DNA of 45,397 bases from Rhizobiaceae bacterium (lineage in GTDB: Bacteria > Pseudomonadota > Alphaproteobacteria > Rhizobiales > Rhizobiaceae), in NCBI GenBank assembly GCA_025458045.1, contig JALOTE010000017.1:1-45397 (forward strand), given 5' to 3'. Shown one piece after another: positions 25,286 to 34,037 of this stretch (its first letter is position 1; each line of letters begins with the position of its first letter). The notes under the pieces were generated by a model. The model did not search any database, was not told where the DNA came from, and worked only from the letters and a program-made list of their open reading frames with translations. The translations under genes were made by a program, and so were the position numbers.

Positions 25286-26302
25286 ATGGTTGTGGCCAAA
25301 GCCGCCAAGACAAAGCGCAAAACCGGGAGCGGGAAAAGTCGCGTGCCGGAGGGCAGGGTTGCAACCCCGGCGGGCCAGACGAAGCCGCGCCCGACGGTTT
25401 CCGTTGTCCTGACCACATACAACCATGCGCGCTACATTGCGGAAGCTCTGGACAGCATCATCGGCCAGTCGCGGCGTCCAGATGAGATCATTGTCGTCAA
25501 TGATGGCTCGACCGACGAGACCGCAAGCATTGTGGAGCGGTTCGTTCGCCATGGCGTTCAACTGATCACCCGTGAGAATGGCGGCCCAAGCCGGGCGTTC
25601 AACCAAGGTGCCGCGCTCGCAACCGGCGAGCATCTGGTTGTGTTCTCCGGCGATGACGTGATGACCAAGGACAGCGTCGCTCTCAGAGCGGACACGCTCG
25701 CCGCCGGCCATTGTGACTTTGTCTGCTCGCCGCCGGTCTGGATCGGCGGCGATGGCCGTGAGCTTGGCGGGGCGGAGCACCCGCCCTTGTTTCCCCATTT
25801 CGAGGAGTTGCGTCCGGCCGAGATGTTTGCGCGTCTCTATTATGCCGGCAATTTCGTGTGCGCGCCGTCTGTCGCGATGACACGGGCGGCATGGGCGGCC
25901 GCGGGGCCGTTCCATCCTGAGCTTTTCCAATTGCAAGACTACGCGCTGTGGCTGCGGGCGAGCGGGCAGGGCATGCGCTTCCGGTGCCTTGGCGAGCCAT
26001 GCGTGCGCTATCGTTGGCACGGTGGCAATTTGTCCGGTGCAGGCAGCGGTTTACGCAGCGACATGGAACTGGAAGCCGTGTGGCTTGATGCCCCGCGCGA
26101 CGTCGGGCGCGCGATCCTGATGGAGGTCCTGTTTGGCAAGAGCCTTGCTGAACTCGAAACACCCATGAGCGATGATGATCTGGCGATGCTGGTGCGCGCC
26201 AAGCACCAGAGTCCGGTTGTGCGCCAGCACGGACGCGGCGAGATTCAGGCCGCCTTTCAGGTGCCGGAGCGTGCCCTTCGCCTCGCTGAAGGCGTCTTCT
26301 GA
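25286..26302 (+). CDS. Glycosyltransferase family 2
   Basis: 338 residues. A basic, low-complexity N-terminal leader (KTKRKTGSGKSRVPEG, about residues 8-23) precedes the GT-A domain: TVSVVLTTYNHARYIAEALD, IIVVNDGSTDETASI, TRENGGPSRAFNQGA and HLVVFSGDDVMTKD (acidic metal-binding motif). The later segment LQDYALWLRASGQGMRFRCL has the ED-type acceptor-side motif. No membrane segments. Last gene of the plus-strand set and convergent with wzt; the stop at 26300-26302 is followed by a 14-bp tandem repeat. Donor and acceptor unknown. Confidence 0.85.
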   Translation: MVVAKAAKTKRKTGSGKSRVPEGRVATPAGQTKPRPTVSVVLTTYNHARYIAEALDSIIGQSRRPDEIIVVNDGSTDETASIVERFVRHGVQLITRENGGPSRAFNQGAALATGEHLVVFSGDDVMTKDSVALRADTLAAGHCDFVCSPPVWIGGDGRELGGAEHPPLFPHFEELRPAEMFARLYYAGNFVCAPSVAMTRAAWAAAGPFHPELFQLQDYALWLRASGQGMRFRCLGEPCVRYRWHGGNLSGAGSGLRSDMELEAVWLDAPRDVGRAILMEVLFGKSLAELETPMSDDDLAMLVRAKHQSPVVRQHGRGEIQAAFQVPERALRLAEGVF

Positions 26303-26309
26303 GCAACCA

Positions 26310-26365
26310 ATCAAGGCTTGGCCATCAAGGCTTGGCCATCAAGGCTTGGCCATCAAGGCTTGGCG
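26310..26365. repeat. 14-bp tandem repeat, four copies
   Basis: Unit ATCAAGGCTTGGCC at 26310-26323, 26324-26337, 26338-26351 and 26352-26365, the last ending in G instead of C. It fills most of the gap between the convergent GT2 and wzt genes, and its last copy contains the wzt stop codon (TGA, read from the minus strand at 26355-26353). Copy-number change would not alter either protein, because wzt already terminates in the first unit it meets. Likely slippage-generated. Confidence 0.9.
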
Positions 26366-27219
26366 GTCTTCGCCTTGCCTGACGGTTTGTTTTCCGGCTT
26401 TCCGGCCGGTTTTCCGGTGCCCGGTCTTGCACCCGGCTTCAGACCTGCGCCCGGTTTTGCTCCCGCAGAACCGTGCCGGGATGTGTTGTAGGCTGACAAC
26501 ACCTCCTCGATCGGCCCTTGCAGGATAGGTTTTCCGTGCTCCAGCCACACGCCTTCCGTGCACCAGGTGCGCAGCAATTGCAGCGAATGGGTGGCGATCA
26601 CCAGCACGCCCGCGCTACCGATGAAGCTGTGCAGGCGGTCCTGTGCCTGCTTGAGAAAGCCCGCATCGCCCGTGCCGATTCCTTCGTCGATCAGCAGGAT
26701 TTCCGGCTTGATCGAACTCGAGATGGCAAAGGCGAGGCGTGTTTTCATGCCGGTCGAATAGGTCCGGATCGGCACGTCGAGGAACTCGCCCAGCCCTGAC
26801 AGCGCGCCGATTTCGGGTGCCAGCGCCGCGATCTCGCGGCGGGAATGGCCAAGCATCATGCCCCTTATGATGATGTTGTCCCAGCCGGTCGCATCGGCAT
26901 CCATGCCAAAGCCGATATTGAACAAGGATGCGATTTCGCCCTCGATGGTGACGGAGCCGCCGGTCGGCTCGTAAATGCCGGCCATCACCCGGAGCAAGGT
27001 GGATTTGCCCGCGCCATTATGTCCGATCAGGCCCAGCCGTGCGCCATGGTTGAGCGTCAGCGACACATCATGAAGCGCGCGCACGATCTTCACGCCGCTG
27101 TCATGCGCCTTCAGTTTCCCGCCGGTGACGCTGCGCAGCACCTCGTTTTTCAAAGAGCGGCCGCCCGCATCGAAAATCGGGATGTCCACCGTGACCCGGT
27201 CAAGGACGATTCTGCCCAT
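26353..27219 (-). CDS. wzt: Polysaccharide ABC transporter ATP-binding protein (Wzt/KpsT-like)
   Basis: 288 residues. Walker A is GHNGAGKST (about 85-93), signature YSTGMKTRLAFA (the YSxGM variant of the polysaccharide-export family), Walker B ILLIDEGIGTGD, and switch His in IATHSL. With the permease 3 bp upstream it forms the inner-membrane exporter of a lipid-linked glycan. The ~250-residue carbohydrate-binding domain found at the C-terminus of O-antigen Wzt proteins is absent; instead a 40-residue Gly/Pro/Lys/Ala-rich basic tail (GSAGAKPGAGLKPGARPGTG onward) ends the protein. Export is therefore probably not gated by a Wzt-type end-group reader. Confidence 0.92.
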   Translation of the reverse strand: MGRIVLDRVTVDIPIFDAGGRSLKNEVLRSVTGGKLKAHDSGVKIVRALHDVSLTLNHGARLGLIGHNGAGKSTLLRVMAGIYEPTGGSVTIEGEIASLFNIGFGMDADATGWDNIIIRGMMLGHSRREIAALAPEIGALSGLGEFLDVPIRTYSTGMKTRLAFAISSSIKPEILLIDEGIGTGDAGFLKQAQDRLHSFIGSAGVLVIATHSLQLLRTWCTEGVWLEHGKPILQGPIEEVLSAYNTSRHGSAGAKPGAGLKPGARPGTGKPAGKPENKPSGKAKTAKP

Positions 27220-27222
27220 GGT

Positions 27223-28032
27223 TCAACTCCAATAGGCGATGCGCGTGCGGTGCCGCGCAAAGAACAGCGTGGCGGCAATGCCGAGCACAAGGGTGATGGT
27301 GCCGCAAATCCACCAATGTTCGATGGCGGGAACTTCGCCCATCAGCGGGCGGCGAGTGATCTCGAGGAAATGGTAGAACGGGTTCAGGATCAGGAACAGC
27401 GATCCTTCCTGCACCTGTGTCGGAATCCAGATGATGGGCGTGATGAAGAACATCACCTGCATCACGCTGCCGATGATCATCGGCACATCGCGGTAGCGCA
27501 CGCATATCGTGCCGAGCAGCAGGGCGAGGAAAAAGCCGGTCAGGATCACCAGCACGAAGCCGGGCAGCGCCAGCATGGTCGAGGCATTGACCGGCACGCC
27601 CAAGGTCAGGACGATGATGATGTAGATCACGAAATTATGGGCGAAGGTGATCAACTGGCTCCAGATGAACTCAAAGACAAAGAAGCTGAGCGGCATGCGG
27701 ATTTGCCGCAGTTTCGAGCCGGCATTCGAGAACACCTTGCAGCCAGCGGTGACCAGCCCGATGAACAGGTTCCACAGGATAAGGCCGGTGGCGAGGTTTG
27801 GCAGATAGACCGCCATGTCCACGGCAAGGATCTGCGAATAGAGCACCGCAAGCCCGCCGACCAGCATGCCCATCGAAATCGTCAACCAGAGCGGACCGAG
27901 GATCGAGCGGCGGTAATGGCGCTTCACATCGAGCCAGCCGAGATGCAGCCACAATTCACGGCGCGCAAAGCCATCGCGCAGATCCGTCAGTGCGCGGGCA
28001 AGGCTTCGTGACGTGGTGCTGTCTACGTTCAT
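27223..28032 (-). CDS. wzm: Polysaccharide ABC transporter permease (Wzm-like, ABC-2 family)
   Basis: 269 residues with six hydrophobic segments (for example LGPLWLTISMGMLVGGLAVL, YLPNLATGLILWNLFIGLV, FAHNFVIYIIIVLTLGV, LPGFVLVILTGFFLALLLG, VMQVMFFITPIIWIP and CGTITLVLGIAATLFFA). An amphipathic region WLHLGWLDVKRHYRRSILGP precedes the first, as in ABC-2 polysaccharide exporters. Forms a dimer with the ATPase encoded just downstream and should transport the polyprenyl-diphosphate-linked glycan. Seventh-to-last member of the rmlACBD-GT-wzm-wzt transcription unit; 66 bp separates it from the double GT2 gene. Confidence 0.92.
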   Translation of the reverse strand: MNVDSTTSRSLARALTDLRDGFARRELWLHLGWLDVKRHYRRSILGPLWLTISMGMLVGGLAVLYSQILAVDMAVYLPNLATGLILWNLFIGLVTAGCKVFSNAGSKLRQIRMPLSFFVFEFIWSQLITFAHNFVIYIIIVLTLGVPVNASTMLALPGFVLVILTGFFLALLLGTICVRYRDVPMIIGSVMQVMFFITPIIWIPTQVQEGSLFLILNPFYHFLEITRRPLMGEVPAIEHWWICGTITLVLGIAATLFFARHRTRIAYWS

Positions 28033-28098
28033 CGCGGAAGGGGTGCCTGTTGTGTCACTGTGGTCGGTGTGAGCCGAGCCTGCCGGGAGCCGACCTCC

Positions 28099-30357
28099 TC
28101 ATGGCGTCACGCGCGGGGGAAAGGCAAGGCTGAAATCGGCGTGGTCCAGCGTCAGATTGGGGTTGTAGGCCGGATCATGGTCGATGATCGCCTGCCATTT
28201 CGCCTTGAGATTGGCTTTCTCCCCGTCAAACCGCTTCTGCTTTTCCGGCGTCGTCTCATAGCCGCGCGTGGCCGATTCATGGTGGTAGAGTTCGGCAAAC
28301 GGCGTCCACACATTGCGCAAGCCGTGTGCGCGCAGCTTCAGGCAGAAATCGACGTCATTGTAGGCGACCTTGAAATTCTCCTCGTCCAGCCCGCCAACCG
28401 CAACATAGTGCTCACGGCGGACGGCAAGGCAGGCGGCGGTCACCGCGCTGTAGCTCTGGCGCAGCGCCGCCCGCCCGACATAGCCGGCTGTCCCGCGCGG
28501 GAAGCGCCAATGCGCATGGGCCGCGTAACCGCCTAGCCCCATCACGACGCCGCCATGCTGGATCGTGTTGTCGGGGTAATACAGCATCGCGCCGACGGCG
28601 CCCACGCCGGGCTGGATCGCGTTGCCGGCCATCTCGTCCAGCCAATCGGGCGAAATCACCTCGATGTCATTGTTCATCAGGACGACGATCTCGGATGTGA
28701 CGGCCGCCACGGCGCGATTGTTCAGGGCTGAATAATTGAACTCGCTCGGATCGCGGATGATTGTCGCGCCGCCGGTCTTTTCCAGGTCCGCGAGGTAGCG
28801 AAGCGTCGCTTCGTCATCCGAACCATTGTCGACGATGACGATCTCATAATTGCGGTAGGTGGTCTTGTCGCGGATGCTCGCGACACATTGGCTGAGCAGG
28901 TTGAGCCCATTGCGGGTGGGAATGATGATCGACACGCGCGGCGGCCGCTTGGGCAGGTCAAAGCGCACGCGGAAGCCGAACCCGATCAGTTCGGCCCTGG
29001 CCTTGGCCCCCGTTTCAGCCAGATGCGCGTTGAGGGCGCGTTCGCCCGCCAGCATCGCGTAGGGCTTTTCGTCCGAGCCCATGGCCGTGCTGCCGGGAAT
29101 GACGCGCCAATGATAGAGCACATGGGGGATGTGGACGATCTGGTCATGCGGTATGCGCGCCACGCTGCGCAGCGCAAGATCATAATCCTGCGCGCCATCG
29201 AATTCAGGGCGGAAGCCGCCAAGATCCCGCACAAGCGCGGCGTCGTAAACGCCAAGATGGGTGATCAGATTGTGCGACAGGAACAGATCCGGATTCCAGT
29301 CACATTTGAAATAAGGGTCGCTGCGGGTCCCGGAAATGTCGATCTTGTCCTCGTCGGAGTAGAACAGGCGCGCATTCGGATTGGCGTTGATCGCCTTGGC
29401 GACATGGTAAAGCGCATGCGGGCGCAATTCGTCATCATGGTCGAGCAAGGCGATCCATTGGCCGGTTGCAAGGCTGATCGCCGAGTTCGAGGCGTTGGAG
29501 ATGTGGCCGTTGGTCTCACGGAACAGGAGCTTGATGCGCGGGTCACGGGCGGCGTATTCCTCCAGCACGGCGCGCACATGCGGATGGCGTGAGCAATCAT
29601 CGGCGATGCACAATTCCCAGTCGGGATAGATCTGAGCGATCACGCTGTCGATGCAATCGCGCAGCAGGCGTTCCGGCGTGTTGTAGGTCGGCATCACAAT
29701 GGAAATCAGCGGACGCTTGCGCATCGCCGCGATCTCGCGCTGCATGTCCAGACGCCGCGTTTCGCTGATGGTATCGTAGCGGGCGATCCACTCGCCATAG
29801 CCGCCCTGGGACAAGGCGGCTGAAGCGCGCATGTTGTGCTGGCGCAACTGCGCGGCGATGCCTTGCAGCCCGCGCTCGCGATAGACCTTGGCGACCAGTC
29901 CGAGCGTGCGCCGTGCGTCCGCCACGGAACCGAAGCGCTGGCGCGCCTGCATCGCGGCAAGCCGCCCGTACCAGCCGAGGCGCGAGACCGGGACCAGTTC
30001 CGCCGACGACAACTGAACGCGCCCGGCGGCCACCTCCGGATCAAAGCGGATCAGGCGCGGTGTCTGGTCGAGATGCAGATAGACGCTGGCGGCGCGCCTG
30101 CCGTCGGGGCGCAACACCGGGGCCATCCGGCCGCGCGCGCTGACCCCGCCGCCCATGTCGAGGTAGAACGAAGGGTTTTCGAGATGGCTGATGCGCTCAG
30201 ACCCTGCCAGCTTCAGGCGATAGTGCCCGATTGGCAGGGACATTCCCTCCGGCAGCTTCAGATCGAACATCATGCGCGCCAGAGGTTTGTTCGATCCGGG
30301 CTCAATCAGGGCATCGCCCGCAATTGGAATGATTTCGAGCCGAATGCTGCGTGCCAT
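28099..30357 (-). CDS. Two-domain GT2 glycosyltransferase
   Basis: 752 residues. An N-terminal ~190-residue region, rich in Arg and without recognisable motifs, precedes two GT-A domains: first LISIVMPTYNTPERLLRDC (about 230), IADDCSRHP and LLDHDDELRPHAL (acidic motif); second RVSIIIPTRNGLNLLSQCV (about 490), VIVDNGSDDEATL, VLMNNDIEVISPDWLDEM and YNDVDFCLKLRAHG. Two catalytic centres suggest it adds two sugars or polymerises alternately, like other bifunctional O-antigen/rhamnan transferases. Start ATG 30357 is used rather than the GTG immediately before it. It lies between rmlD and wzm on the same strand with a 181-bp upstream gap. Donor may be dTDP-rhamnose or another local sugar. Confidence 0.88.
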   Translation of the reverse strand: MARSIRLEIIPIAGDALIEPGSNKPLARMMFDLKLPEGMSLPIGHYRLKLAGSERISHLENPSFYLDMGGGVSARGRMAPVLRPDGRRAASVYLHLDQTPRLIRFDPEVAAGRVQLSSAELVPVSRLGWYGRLAAMQARQRFGSVADARRTLGLVAKVYRERGLQGIAAQLRQHNMRASAALSQGGYGEWIARYDTISETRRLDMQREIAAMRKRPLISIVMPTYNTPERLLRDCIDSVIAQIYPDWELCIADDCSRHPHVRAVLEEYAARDPRIKLLFRETNGHISNASNSAISLATGQWIALLDHDDELRPHALYHVAKAINANPNARLFYSDEDKIDISGTRSDPYFKCDWNPDLFLSHNLITHLGVYDAALVRDLGGFRPEFDGAQDYDLALRSVARIPHDQIVHIPHVLYHWRVIPGSTAMGSDEKPYAMLAGERALNAHLAETGAKARAELIGFGFRVRFDLPKRPPRVSIIIPTRNGLNLLSQCVASIRDKTTYRNYEIVIVDNGSDDEATLRYLADLEKTGGATIIRDPSEFNYSALNNRAVAAVTSEIVVLMNNDIEVISPDWLDEMAGNAIQPGVGAVGAMLYYPDNTIQHGGVVMGLGGYAAHAHWRFPRGTAGYVGRAALRQSYSAVTAACLAVRREHYVAVGGLDEENFKVAYNDVDFCLKLRAHGLRNVWTPFAELYHHESATRGYETTPEKQKRFDGEKANLKAKWQAIIDHDPAYNPNLTLDHADFSLAFPPRVTP

Positions 30358-30538
30358 CACGGGGAGACCGGTTGAATCATTGTTCGCTGACTTGTTTCTC
30401 GCTGAAGTGTGGCGTGGCGCACCACCATTGCCATTGCCGTCAGCGATCCCGTGTCCTTAACGCATCGCGCGGCGCGCCGCATCCCGCCTTCGGACGCATG
30501 GCCCGACGAACGCCTCGGCATCCGGCTGCCGGCGGCGC

Positions 30539-31377
30539 TCATGACCCGCCCAGAATGCGCTTGACGACAAGGTGGAGTGCCTCTGGCCAGGGACGGGCAG
30601 CCTGACCAAAGGTGGCGGTAAACCGTGAGCTATCGAGTTGCGAATTTGCGGGCCGCCGTGCCTTGGTTGGATAGTCAGCCGTGGTGATGGGAATGACGTC
30701 GGCCGACGGCCCGCCGAGCGCGGCGCTGTGGCGGAAGATTTCCCCCGCGAAGCCTGCCCAATGTGTCGTGCCGGTTCCCGCAAAATGGAAAACACCCCAA
30801 TCGGCAAAGCCCGGTGCTCCTGAACGCCGTGCTGCCGCGATCACGGCGTCGGCGATGTCATGGGCCGATGTCGGGTTGCCATGCTGGTCGGCGACGACGC
30901 GCAACTCATCGCGCGTTTCGGCAAGTTTCAGCATGGTCTTGACGAAATTCTTTCCGAACGGGCTGTAGACCCACGCGGTCCGCATGATGATGTGGCGCGG
31001 ATTGGCTTTGGCCGCCATCTGCTCGCCAGCCAGTTTCGACGCGCCATAAGCGCCTTGCGGGCCGGTTTCGTCTGTTTCGACATAGGCACCTGATTTGCGC
31101 CCGTCGAACACATAATCCGTTGAAATCTGGATCACGGGAATGCCCGCTGCGGCGGCGGCACGCGCCGCCTCGCCTGCGCTGAGTCCGTTGACGGCATGGG
31201 CGATGTCTGGCTCGTCCTCGGCCTGATCGACGGCCGTGTAGGCCGCCGCATTGACGAGCACTGTCGGCTCGAAGCGGGCAATCGCCTCGGACAGCACATC
31301 AAACACCGTGTCTCGGCCGCACGTTCGGCGAGGCAGCGGACAAGCTGCCCCTCCGTGCCGGTGACAAGCAGGCGCAC
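30539..31377 (-). pseudogene. rmlD: rmlD, dTDP-4-dehydrorhamnose reductase, frameshifted with missing segment
   Basis: The expected N-terminus (GTG 31377: MRLLVTGTEGQLVRCLAERA, containing the NADPH-binding glycine motif) is in one frame; the rest of RmlD (VFDVLSEAIARFEPTVLVNA, then AAYTAVDQAE, ISTDYVFDG, catalytic Tyr/Lys in YGASKLAGEQM) is in another, joined near 31305-31318. The two pieces meet without the ~15-20 residues that normally link them (second beta strand and the region like VVALGRPxLDL), so both a length loss of about 45-60 bases and a frame change are implied. An internal GTG at 31306 could start the long piece, but it would lack cofactor binding. Six bases downstream of rmlB. 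Either a true inactivating deletion or an assembly fault. Confidence 0.8.
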
Positions 31378-31382
31378 CGCGC

Positions 31383-32447
31383 TCAGGCCTTCACCGCGGC
31401 GCCTAGCCGCTCGCCTGCATATTTGCCTTCACGGATCGGCTTCCACCACCAATCATTGGCAAGATACCAGTCCACCGTGGCGCGGATGCCCGTTTCAAAG
31501 GTGTGCTTGGCCTGCCAGCCCAAGTCCCGCTCGGCCTTCTGCGGGTCGATGGCGTAACGCCGGTCGTGGCCGGGACGGTCGGTCACATAGGTGATGAGGT
31601 CCGCGTAAGGAGCGCCGTTCTTGCGCGGACGGCGCGCGTCGAGCGCGGCGCAGATCGCCTTCACGACATCGAGATTGGTGCGCTCCGCGCGCCCGCCAAT
31701 GTTGTAGCTTTCGCCATTGGCCCCTTTGGTCGCGACCAGATGAAGCGCGGCGGCATGGTCTTCGACATGCAGCCAGTCACGCACATTCTCGCCCTTGCCA
31801 TAAATCGGCAGCGGCTTTTCATCGAGCGCGTTGAGAATGACAAGCGGGATCAGCTTTTCGGGAAAATGGAACGGCCCATAATTGTTGGAGCAGTTCGACA
31901 GCACCACGGGCAGCTTGTAGGTTTCGTGCCATGCGCGCACCAGATGGTCGGACGCAGCCTTGGATGCGGAGTAGGGCGAGGACGGCGCGTAAGGCGTTTC
32001 CTCGGTGAAGATGCCGCTGTCGAAGGGCAGGTCGCCGAACACCTCGTCGGTCGAGATATGATGGAAGCGGAAGCCCGCGCGTTTGTCGCCTGTCAGGCCG
32101 GTGTAGTAGGCGCGCGCCGCGTTCAGCATGCGGAACGTGCCGATGATGTTGGTTTCGATGAAGGCTTCCGGCCCGTCGATCGAGCGGTCGACATGGCTCT
32201 CGGCCGCCAGATGCATGACGATGTCGATATCCTCCGCCTTGAGCACATCGAGGATGGTCTGCTGGTCGCAGACATCGCCCTGCACGAAGCGGTAGTTCGG
32301 GCGGTTGGCGATCTGGCGGAGCGACTCCAGGTTGCCGGCGTATGTCAGCTTGTCATAGTTGACGACGTGGTTTGCCGGGTCCGCCACCAGATGGCGCACA
32401 ACCGCCGAACCGATGAAGCCGGCACCGCCGGTGACGAAAAAGCGCAT
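31383..32447 (-). CDS. rmlB: dTDP-glucose 4,6-dehydratase
   Basis: 354 residues, full family length. NAD-binding [20 protein letters not shown] at the start; [32 protein letters not shown] with the catalytic Asp-Glu; [19 protein letters not shown] with catalytic Tyr and Lys; [19 protein letters not shown] and [12 protein letters not shown]. Converts dTDP-glucose to dTDP-4-keto-6-deoxyglucose, the branch point for L-rhamnose (RmlC/RmlD) and for the 3-amino sugar made by the FdtA/DegT/acyltransferase set at 19.5-24.7 kb. Start ATG 32447 with GAGG six to nine bases upstream; the longer frame to 32552 would overlap rmlC. Confidence 0.97.
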   Translation of the reverse strand: MRFFVTGGAGFIGSAVVRHLVADPANHVVNYDKLTYAGNLESLRQIANRPNYRFVQGDVCDQQTILDVLKAEDIDIVMHLAAESHVDRSIDGPEAFIETNIIGTFRMLNAARAYYTGLTGDKRAGFRFHHISTDEVFGDLPFDSGIFTEETPYAPSSPYSASKAASDHLVRAWHETYKLPVVLSNCSNNYGPFHFPEKLIPLVILNALDEKPLPIYGKGENVRDWLHVEDHAAALHLVATKGANGESYNIGGRAERTNLDVVKAICAALDARRPRKNGAPYADLITYVTDRPGHDRRYAIDPQKAERDLGWQAKHTFETGIRATVDWYLANDWWWKPIREGKYAGERLGAAVKA

Positions 32448-32461
32448 GGGAGACCTCGCGA

Positions 32462-33022
32462 TCAGTAGGTGAAACCGGTGTCGACCTCGGCGAGGACGAG
32501 TGCATTGCGATCCTTGTCCGAAAGCGTGAGACCGGTGCTCACAACCGGCCAATCAATGCCGATGGCCGGGTCATCGAAGCGGATAGAACGGTCATGGGCT
32601 TTGGAATAGGGCGCTGAGACCTTGTAGACGAACTCCACATCCGGCGTCAGTGTCAGGAACCCGTGCGCGAACCCCTCGGGGATATAGAGCTGGTTCCATT
32701 TGTCCGCCGACAATTCGATGGCGTCCCACTGGCCGAATGTCGGTGATCCCGCACGGATATCCACCGCGACATCGAACACAGCGCCGCGCGTGACGCGCAC
32801 CAGCTTGGCCTGGGCGAAAGGCGGCGTCTGGAAGTGCAGGCCGCGCAGCACGCCGATCGCCTGCGAATAGGAATGATTGTCCTGCATGAATTGGGCCGTG
32901 ACGCCGCCTGCTGCCCAAGCACCTGCGGAGAACACTTCCGAGAAGAAGCCGCGCTCGTCCCCGTGCCGGTCCGGGATCACCTCGATCAGATCGGGAATGG
33001 CAAGCCTGCGGAACTGCGGCAT
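32462..33022 (-). CDS. rmlC: dTDP-4-dehydrorhamnose 3,5-epimerase
   Basis: 186-residue cupin, normal length. [31 protein letters not shown] (active-site His), [18 protein letters not shown] (Lys and Asp), [13 protein letters not shown] and the C-terminal [15 protein letters not shown] are all conserved positions of RmlC. Epimerises C3 and C5 of dTDP-4-keto-6-deoxyglucose. Its product needs RmlD, whose gene downstream is broken here, so this enzyme's output may be idle unless another RmlD is encoded elsewhere. Start ATG 33022, 28 bases after the rmlA stop. Confidence 0.96.
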   Translation of the reverse strand: MPQFRRLAIPDLIEVIPDRHGDERGFFSEVFSAGAWAAGGVTAQFMQDNHSYSQAIGVLRGLHFQTPPFAQAKLVRVTRGAVFDVAVDIRAGSPTFGQWDAIELSADKWNQLYIPEGFAHGFLTLTPDVEFVYKVSAPYSKAHDRSIRFDDPAIGIDWPVVSTGLTLSDKDRNALVLAEVDTGFTY

Positions 33023-33050
33023 CACTGTGTCTCCGCCAACAATCCGGCGC

Positions 33051-33926
33051 TCAGCCGATTTCCCGCGCGCGGCGGCGCAGATAGGCCGAATAGTCGGATT
33101 TGCCGAGCTTGTCGGCAATGGCCATGACCTGATCCACCGTCAGCCAGCCTTGCTCAAGGCCGATTTCCTCGGGACAGGCGATCTTGATGCCCTGCCGGTG
33201 CTCGATTGTCCGCACGAATGCGGCGGCTTCATGCAGGCTGTCCGGCGTGCCGGTGTCGAGCCAGGCATAGCCGCGCCCAAGCATCGCGACATTCAAGTCG
33301 CCGCGCTGCATGTAGGCGCGGTTTACATCGGTGATTTCCAGCTCGCCGCGATGCGACGGCTTCACATTGGCCGCGATGTCGAGCACGTCATTGTCATAGA
33401 AATAGAGCCCCGTGACGGCCCAGTTGGATTTGGGCTGTTTGGGCTTTTCCTCAATGTCGATGGCGCGCCGCGTGCCCGGCTCCAGCGTGACCACGCCATA
33501 GCGTTCCGGATCGGTGACATAGTAGGCGAACACGGTCGCGCCCTTCTCCTGGCGCGTCGCCTCCGCGCAGAGATCGCCCAGATGCGCGCCGTAGAAGATG
33601 TTGTCACCGAGAACGAGCGCAACGCTGTCGCCGCCGACAAAATCGCGGCCGATGATGAAGGCCTGCGCCAGCCCGTCCGGGCTCGGCTGCACCGCGTAAG
33701 TGAGATTGATGCCGAAATTGGACCCATCACCCAGCAATGACTGGAACACCGCCTGGTCGCGCGGGGTGGTGATGATCAGGATGTCGCGGATGCCCGCCAG
33801 CATCAGAACGCTCAGCGGGTAGTAGATCATCGGCTTGTCATAGACCGGCAGGATCTGCTTCGACGCCGCCAATGTCATTGGGTAAAGCCGCGTGCCGCTG
33901 CCACCTGCCAGAATGATGCCCTTCAT
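33051..33926 (-). CDS. rmlA: Glucose-1-phosphate thymidylyltransferase
   Basis: 291 residues. [18 protein letters not shown] is the nucleotide-binding signature; [48 protein letters not shown] and [13 protein letters not shown] are the other RmlA blocks. Makes dTDP-glucose, the entry to all dTDP sugars of the island. First gene of the minus-strand unit rmlA-rmlC-rmlB-rmlD-GT2-wzm-wzt; the ~110 bp upstream carries an inverted repeat (33968-33998) that may be regulatory. Start ATG 33926; the upstream 16 codons of the open frame lack support. Confidence 0.97.
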   Translation of the reverse strand: MKGIILAGGSGTRLYPMTLAASKQILPVYDKPMIYYPLSVLMLAGIRDILIITTPRDQAVFQSLLGDGSNFGINLTYAVQPSPDGLAQAFIIGRDFVGGDSVALVLGDNIFYGAHLGDLCAEATRQEKGATVFAYYVTDPERYGVVTLEPGTRRAIDIEEKPKQPKSNWAVTGLYFYDNDVLDIAANVKPSHRGELEITDVNRAYMQRGDLNVAMLGRGYAWLDTGTPDSLHEAAAFVRTIEHRQGIKIACPEEIGLEQGWLTVDQVMAIADKLGKSDYSAYLRRRAREIG

Positions 33927-33967
33927 GATGCCGCCCGCCTTGAGGAAAATTGCACACGGGGCGCAGC

Positions 33968-33998
33968 CCGACACGGCTGCGCTTAACTTCCGTGTCGG
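33968..33998. promoter_or_regulatory. 9-bp perfect inverted repeat between rmlA and the DUF1501 gene
   Basis: CCGACACGG, 13 bases, CCGTGTCGG. Positioned 42-72 bases upstream of the rmlA start and 40 bases downstream of the DUF1501 stop. There is no T-run after it in the minus direction, so a classical terminator is unlikely; it could be an operator for the rml operon or a factor-dependent end for DUF1501. Confidence 0.45.
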
Positions 33999-34037
33999 TC
34001 AATTGCAAGCGGCACGCCGTCCCGCAGGGGTCGTCCG

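Noticed and set aside
26310-26365. Possible CRISPR-like array
   Set aside because: Units are contiguous 14-bp repeats without spacers; no cas genes.
26845-28011. 388-codon plus-strand frame
   Set aside because: Antisense to wzt and wzm; His/Gln/Asp-rich without any motif.
31132-31377. Independent small gene in the alternative frame of rmlD
   Set aside because: Only its first ~21 residues are protein-like and they are the RmlD N-terminus; the rest is out-of-frame rmlD.
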